The notes under the pieces are model-generated. The model saw only the letters and a list, made by a program, of their open reading frames with translations. It ran no database searches and had not been told where the DNA came from. Source: Nocardioides gansuensis (lineage in GTDB: Bacteria > Actinomycetota > Actinomycetes > Propionibacteriales > Nocardioidaceae). From it: a stretch of 32,348 nucleotides of DNA. The DNA lies in contig NZ_QDGZ01000016.1 of assembly GCF_003076135.1 (NCBI RefSeq), forward strand, positions 1-32,348, given 5' to 3'. Shown here one piece after another: positions 31,000 through 32,348 of the stretch (the first letter of the stretch is position 1; every line of letters starts with the position of its first letter). The translations under genes and the position numbers were made by a program.

Positions 31000-31005
31000 A
31001 TTCTA
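31000..31005 (-). promoter_or_regulatory. -10 element (TAGAAT) of marR, leaderless
   Basis: TAGAAT is a near-consensus -10 and ends 6 nt before the marR ATG. The -35 region would fall on the GTCAATAGTTGAC palindrome at 31015-31027, giving autoregulation. Confidence 0.6.
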
Positions 31006-31014
31006 CTCGGGCAC

Positions 31015-31050
31015 GTCAATAGTTGACTTCTACCAGCATCTGTCTACGCT
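31015..31050 (+). promoter_or_regulatory. Promoter of the DUF6069 gene with overlapping MarR operator
   Basis: TTGACT (31023-31028), 16-bp spacer, TACGCT (31045-31050). The palindrome GTCAATAGTTGAC (31015-31027) covers the -35. Its half TCAATAGT recurs inverted at 31072-31079 between the -10 and the gene, so a MarR dimer could bracket the promoter. Confidence 0.6.
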
Positions 31051-31093
31051 GGAAGTTACTTGAGGCATACCACTATTGATGAGGAAAACCATC

Positions 31094-31519
31094 ATGTCCA
31101 TCACCACCCTTGCTCCCGCCCGCACTCGATCCGCCGCCGCGCGGGCGACGGGAGTGGCCCTCGCCGCTGCCGTGCTCGGCAATCTGGTCGTCTGGGGGGC
31201 AGCTCGCCTCCTCGGCGCCGACTTCCACGTCGTGCGGCCGGACGGCGCGGCCTTCACCGTCGGCGCCGGACCGGTCGTCGTGTTCACCGTCGGCAGCATC
31301 GTCGTCGGGGGCCTGGCGCTGGTCGTCGCGTCCCGGCTCAGCACTCGCGCGTGGTCCGCGCTGGCCTGGCTCGGCCTGGCGATCGGCATCCTCACCGTGC
31401 CGATGCCGTTCACCGTGACCGCAGACCTCGACACCCAGCTGGCCCTCGTCGTGATGCACCTGCTGACGGGGCTCGCCTGGTTCGTCGCCCTGCGGCGCGG
31501 CGTGACCCGGCCCGAGTGA
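31094..31519 (+). CDS. DUF6069-like small membrane protein
   Basis: A 141-residue protein with four predicted membrane helices (about residues 17-40, 52-73, 80-99 and 113-132), matching the layout of the uncharacterised DUF6069 family: ARATGVALAAAVLGNLVVWGAARLLGADFHV, FTVGAGPVVVFTVGSIVVGGLALVVASRL, WLGLAIGILTVPMPFTV, ALVVMHLLTGLAWFVAL. ATG 31094 is favoured by GAGG at 31081-31084; an in-frame ATG at 31079 would overlap the operator half-site. Divergent from marR and probably repressed by it. Function unknown. Confidence 0.82.
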   Translation: MSITTLAPARTRSAAARATGVALAAAVLGNLVVWGAARLLGADFHVVRPDGAAFTVGAGPVVVFTVGSIVVGGLALVVASRLSTRAWSALAWLGLAIGILTVPMPFTVTADLDTQLALVVMHLLTGLAWFVALRRGVTRPE

Positions 31520-31542
31520 CGAAGGGCCACGCCGGCAGGTAG

Positions 31543-31566
31543 TCGTACGTGCGTCAGGCACGACGA
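31543..31566. terminator. Hairpin after the DUF6069 gene
   Basis: TCGTACGTGC pairs with GCACGACGA (nine pairs, one bulged A) around a 5-nt loop, 24 bases past the DUF6069 stop. There is no U-run; likely a terminator of the type common in high-GC genomes. Confidence 0.45.
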
Positions 31567-31576
31567 TGCTCACCTG

Positions 31577-31840
31577 TCAGCCGAACCGGGGCTTTGATTG
31601 GGCCAAGTCAACGTCCTCGAACATTGCCTGCCTCAGATCCACTGCTCTGAGCGCTTCCGAATCTGGAGGCGACGGGCGAGGATCCCCGAACAAGCCTTGG
31701 GACGGCTCGACGAGAATTGAGCCAGGAGCTCCGGCGGGAGGCGCTCGTAGTCACCGGCGCCATGCTCGAATGAACTTCGCCCGCTTCGTCAGGTTGTTTG
31801 CATCCACGCAGACAGAGCCGGCCTGTTCATGAACCTGGCC
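31577..31840 (-). pseudogene. Possible decayed coding remnant
   Basis: This stretch lies in the 539-base gap between DUF6069 and the small-peptide gene and has visibly lower GC. On the minus strand a frame open from 31750 to the stop at 31577-31579 reads like a protein C-terminus (LVEPSQGLFGDPRPSP, then ALRAVDLRQAMFEDVDLAQ with a pentapeptide-repeat-like rhythm). It has no usable start. The same frame upstream of the stop at 31751-31753 reads VCVDANNLTKRAKFIRAWRR, also protein-like. A gene broken by stop codons or frameshifts is a possible explanation; plain non-coding DNA with chance open frames is the alternative. Confidence 0.25.
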
Positions 31841-31846
31841 GGATCA

Positions 31847-31902
31847 AGACCCCCCGTCCCGATAGCGGGGGGTCTCAGCCCGCAGGTTGGAATGATCCTG
31901 CG
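31847..31902. terminator. Tandem hairpins in the lower-GC intergenic region
   Basis: AGACCCCCCG (31847-31856) pairs perfectly with CGGGGGGTCT (31866-31875) over a 9-nt loop. It is followed at once by CGCAGG (31881-31886) with CCTGCG (31897-31902). No U-tract is present. They may terminate an unseen transcript or be part of a structured RNA. Confidence 0.5.
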
Positions 31903-31949
31903 TTGCGGTCCTCGGAGATTGACGCCCGCCAGCCGTCTGCTTCTCATCG

Positions 31950-32047
31950 CAGGCAATGGGGTTTGCCATCTGTTCTTGCCTGAACTTTACACAACGGGTC
32001 ACATTCGGGCGGGTTATTTGCGAAGATTCTCGAGAAGTTCAAACCCG
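31950..32047 (+). promoter_or_regulatory. Putative regulatory leader of the small secreted-peptide gene
   Basis: CAGGCAA (31950-31956) can pair with TTGCC at 31963-31967 or with TTGCCTG at 31976-31982, giving mutually exclusive stems or an operator with three TTGCC-type half-sites. Weak promoter candidates are TTGCCA-N17-TTTACA (31963-31991) and TTGCCT-N17-TCACAT (31976-32004). Further on, CGGGTT (32010-32015) can pair with AACCCG (32042-32047), which abuts the ribosome site, and TTCTCGAGAA (32027-32036) is a perfect palindrome in the loop. Confidence 0.35.
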
Positions 32048-32058
32048 AGGAGACAGAC

Positions 32059-32193
32059 ATGCTCAACATCAAGAAGACCATCATCGCTTTCGCCATCGCG
32101 CTCATGGCCACCGTGGGCACCGTCGGCACCGTGGCCCCGGCCGAGGCCGGCGGCGCCAAGACGAGCAGGGTCGGCGACGGTTGGTGCTGCTGA
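32059..32193 (+). CDS. 44-aa precursor of a putative secreted peptide ending in Trp-Cys-Cys
   Basis: A 44-residue frame from ATG 32059 to TGA 32193, with GAGGAG at 32047-32052 and 6 nt to the ATG. The N-terminal half is a textbook Sec signal peptide: basic LNIKK, hydrophobic TIIAFAIALMATVGTVGTV, then AEA at residues 28-30. Cleavage after Ala30 leaves a 14-residue peptide, GGAKTSRVGDGWCC. A signal peptide on so short a product suggests a released signal, toxin or metal-binding peptide, or a membrane-held microprotein if not cleaved. I do not recognise a family. Third-position GC is high, as for real genes here, despite the lower-GC surroundings. No processing enzyme or exporter is visible within the window. 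Confidence 0.72.
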   Translation: MLNIKKTIIAFAIALMATVGTVGTVAPAEAGGAKTSRVGDGWCC

Positions 32194-32196
32194 CCC

Positions 32197-32229
32197 TTCG
32201 ATCAGCCCTGTTCGATCAGGCCTGATCGA
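32197..32229. terminator. Tandem 14-bp repeat and 18-bp palindrome after the small-peptide gene
   Basis: TTCGATCAGCCCTG (32197-32210) is followed directly by TTCGATCAGGCCTG (32211-32224), one base different. TCGATCAGGCCTGATCGA (32212-32229) is a perfect palindrome. The first copy can alternatively pair with CTGATCGA (32222-32229) around a 16-nt loop. Being symmetric and between apparently convergent genes, it could stop transcription from both sides. Confidence 0.55.
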
Positions 32230-32238
32230 CCTGCGCGG

Positions 32239-32348
32239 TCACGCGGTACGCGACGACTCGGTCAGCCGTGCCTCGACCCGGCTGCCCGGGCGAGCCCGCA
32301 CGCCCGCGGACGCCGCCGCGTTGCGGTAGGCGTCTCGCGCAGCGTCGG
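32239..32348 (-). CDS. Possible C-terminal end of a minus-strand gene, truncated by window edge
   Basis: On the minus strand one frame is open from the window edge to a TGA (complement at 32239-32241). It encodes 35 residues beginning DAARDAYRNAAASAGVRARP and ending RVEARLTESSRTA, with higher third-position GC than the other two frames. No family can be recognised from so short a piece. It would be convergent with the small-peptide gene. Confidence 0.35.
   Translation of the reverse strand, partial: DAARDAYRNAAASAGVRARPGSRVEARLTESSRTA

Noticed and set aside
31566..31832. 88-codon plus-strand open frame in the low-GC gap
   Set aside because: No ribosome site or -10 at a suitable distance and no recognisable text; the minus strand reads more like protein.
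31829..32329. Plus-strand open frame covering the small-peptide gene in another phase
   Set aside because: Ser/Arg/Pro-rich text with no motif; the phase from 32059 has a better ribosome site and a signal peptide.
1..32348. CRISPR arrays, tRNA or rRNA genes, insertion sequences, integrases
   Set aside because: Looked for regular spaced repeats, cloverleaf-like segments, transposase motifs and terminal repeats; none is supported anywhere in the window.

Overview
The window is high-GC actinobacterial chromosome, most likely from Nocardioides or a close relative in the Nocardioidaceae (Propionibacteriales). This rests on very high GC at third codon positions, frequent GTG starts, an AccD/PccB-AccE acyl-CoA carboxylase pair, an IdeR/DtxR-type iron box, and many starts placed directly behind a TANNNT -10 element (leaderless transcripts). 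The assignment is inferred from sequence character, not from a database search.

Layout. 1-631: end of an acyl-CoA carboxylase beta subunit and its small epsilon subunit. 657-1800: an AbiEi-like/DUF559 endonuclease-like gene bracketed by two copies of a 39-nt palindromic element. 1819-4094: DUF885 metallo-hydrolase and Maf. 4104-5709 (minus): GtrA-like membrane protein, then a cupin coupled to a small membrane protein. 5836-7407: a 50-aa Cys-rich microprotein, a conserved hypothetical protein and an HtrA-like protease. 7423-8688 (minus): small conserved protein and a secreted beta-propeller. 8837-12489: iron-box-controlled Fe(III) ABC importer operon (binding lipoprotein, fused permease, ATPase). 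12571-14370: biotin-containing acyl-CoA carboxylase alpha subunit. 14401-16346: pair of bacterial-PH-domain membrane proteins. 16324-18096: divergent TetR regulator and MDR oxidoreductase. 18153-21533: pyruvate carboxylase. 21530-25563 (minus): SpoIID/LytB protein, quinone reductase LpdA and dihydrolipoyl dehydrogenase. 25598-29116: gamma-glutamylcyclotransferase-like protein, secreted beta-propeller, purine nucleoside phosphorylase and an SDR epimerase. 29128-30566: MerR regulator plus aldo/keto reductase with twin MerR-type promoters. 30574-31519: divergent MarR regulator and DUF6069 membrane protein. 31520-32348: lower-GC, gene-poor tail with a possible gene remnant, several hairpins, an unrecognised 44-aa secreted-peptide gene, and perhaps the end of a minus-strand gene.

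How the genes work together. Central carbon metabolism dominates: acyl-CoA carboxylase beta and epsilon at the left edge, the matching type of alpha subunit 12 kb away, and pyruvate carboxylase, giving carboxylation of acetyl/propionyl-CoA and anaplerosis, with dihydrolipoyl dehydrogenase serving 2-oxoacid dehydrogenases. Three self-contained regulator-target pairs (TetR/MDR, MerR/AKR, MarR/DUF6069) each carry visible operators. The iron importer is a fourth regulated unit.

The two least explained items, and the best candidates for something undescribed, are the palindrome-bracketed AbiEi/DUF559 unit (657-1800), whose two palindromes show a compensatory base-pair change, and the tiny Sec-dependent peptide gene (32059-32193), whose predicted 14-residue product ends in Trp-Cys-Cys.
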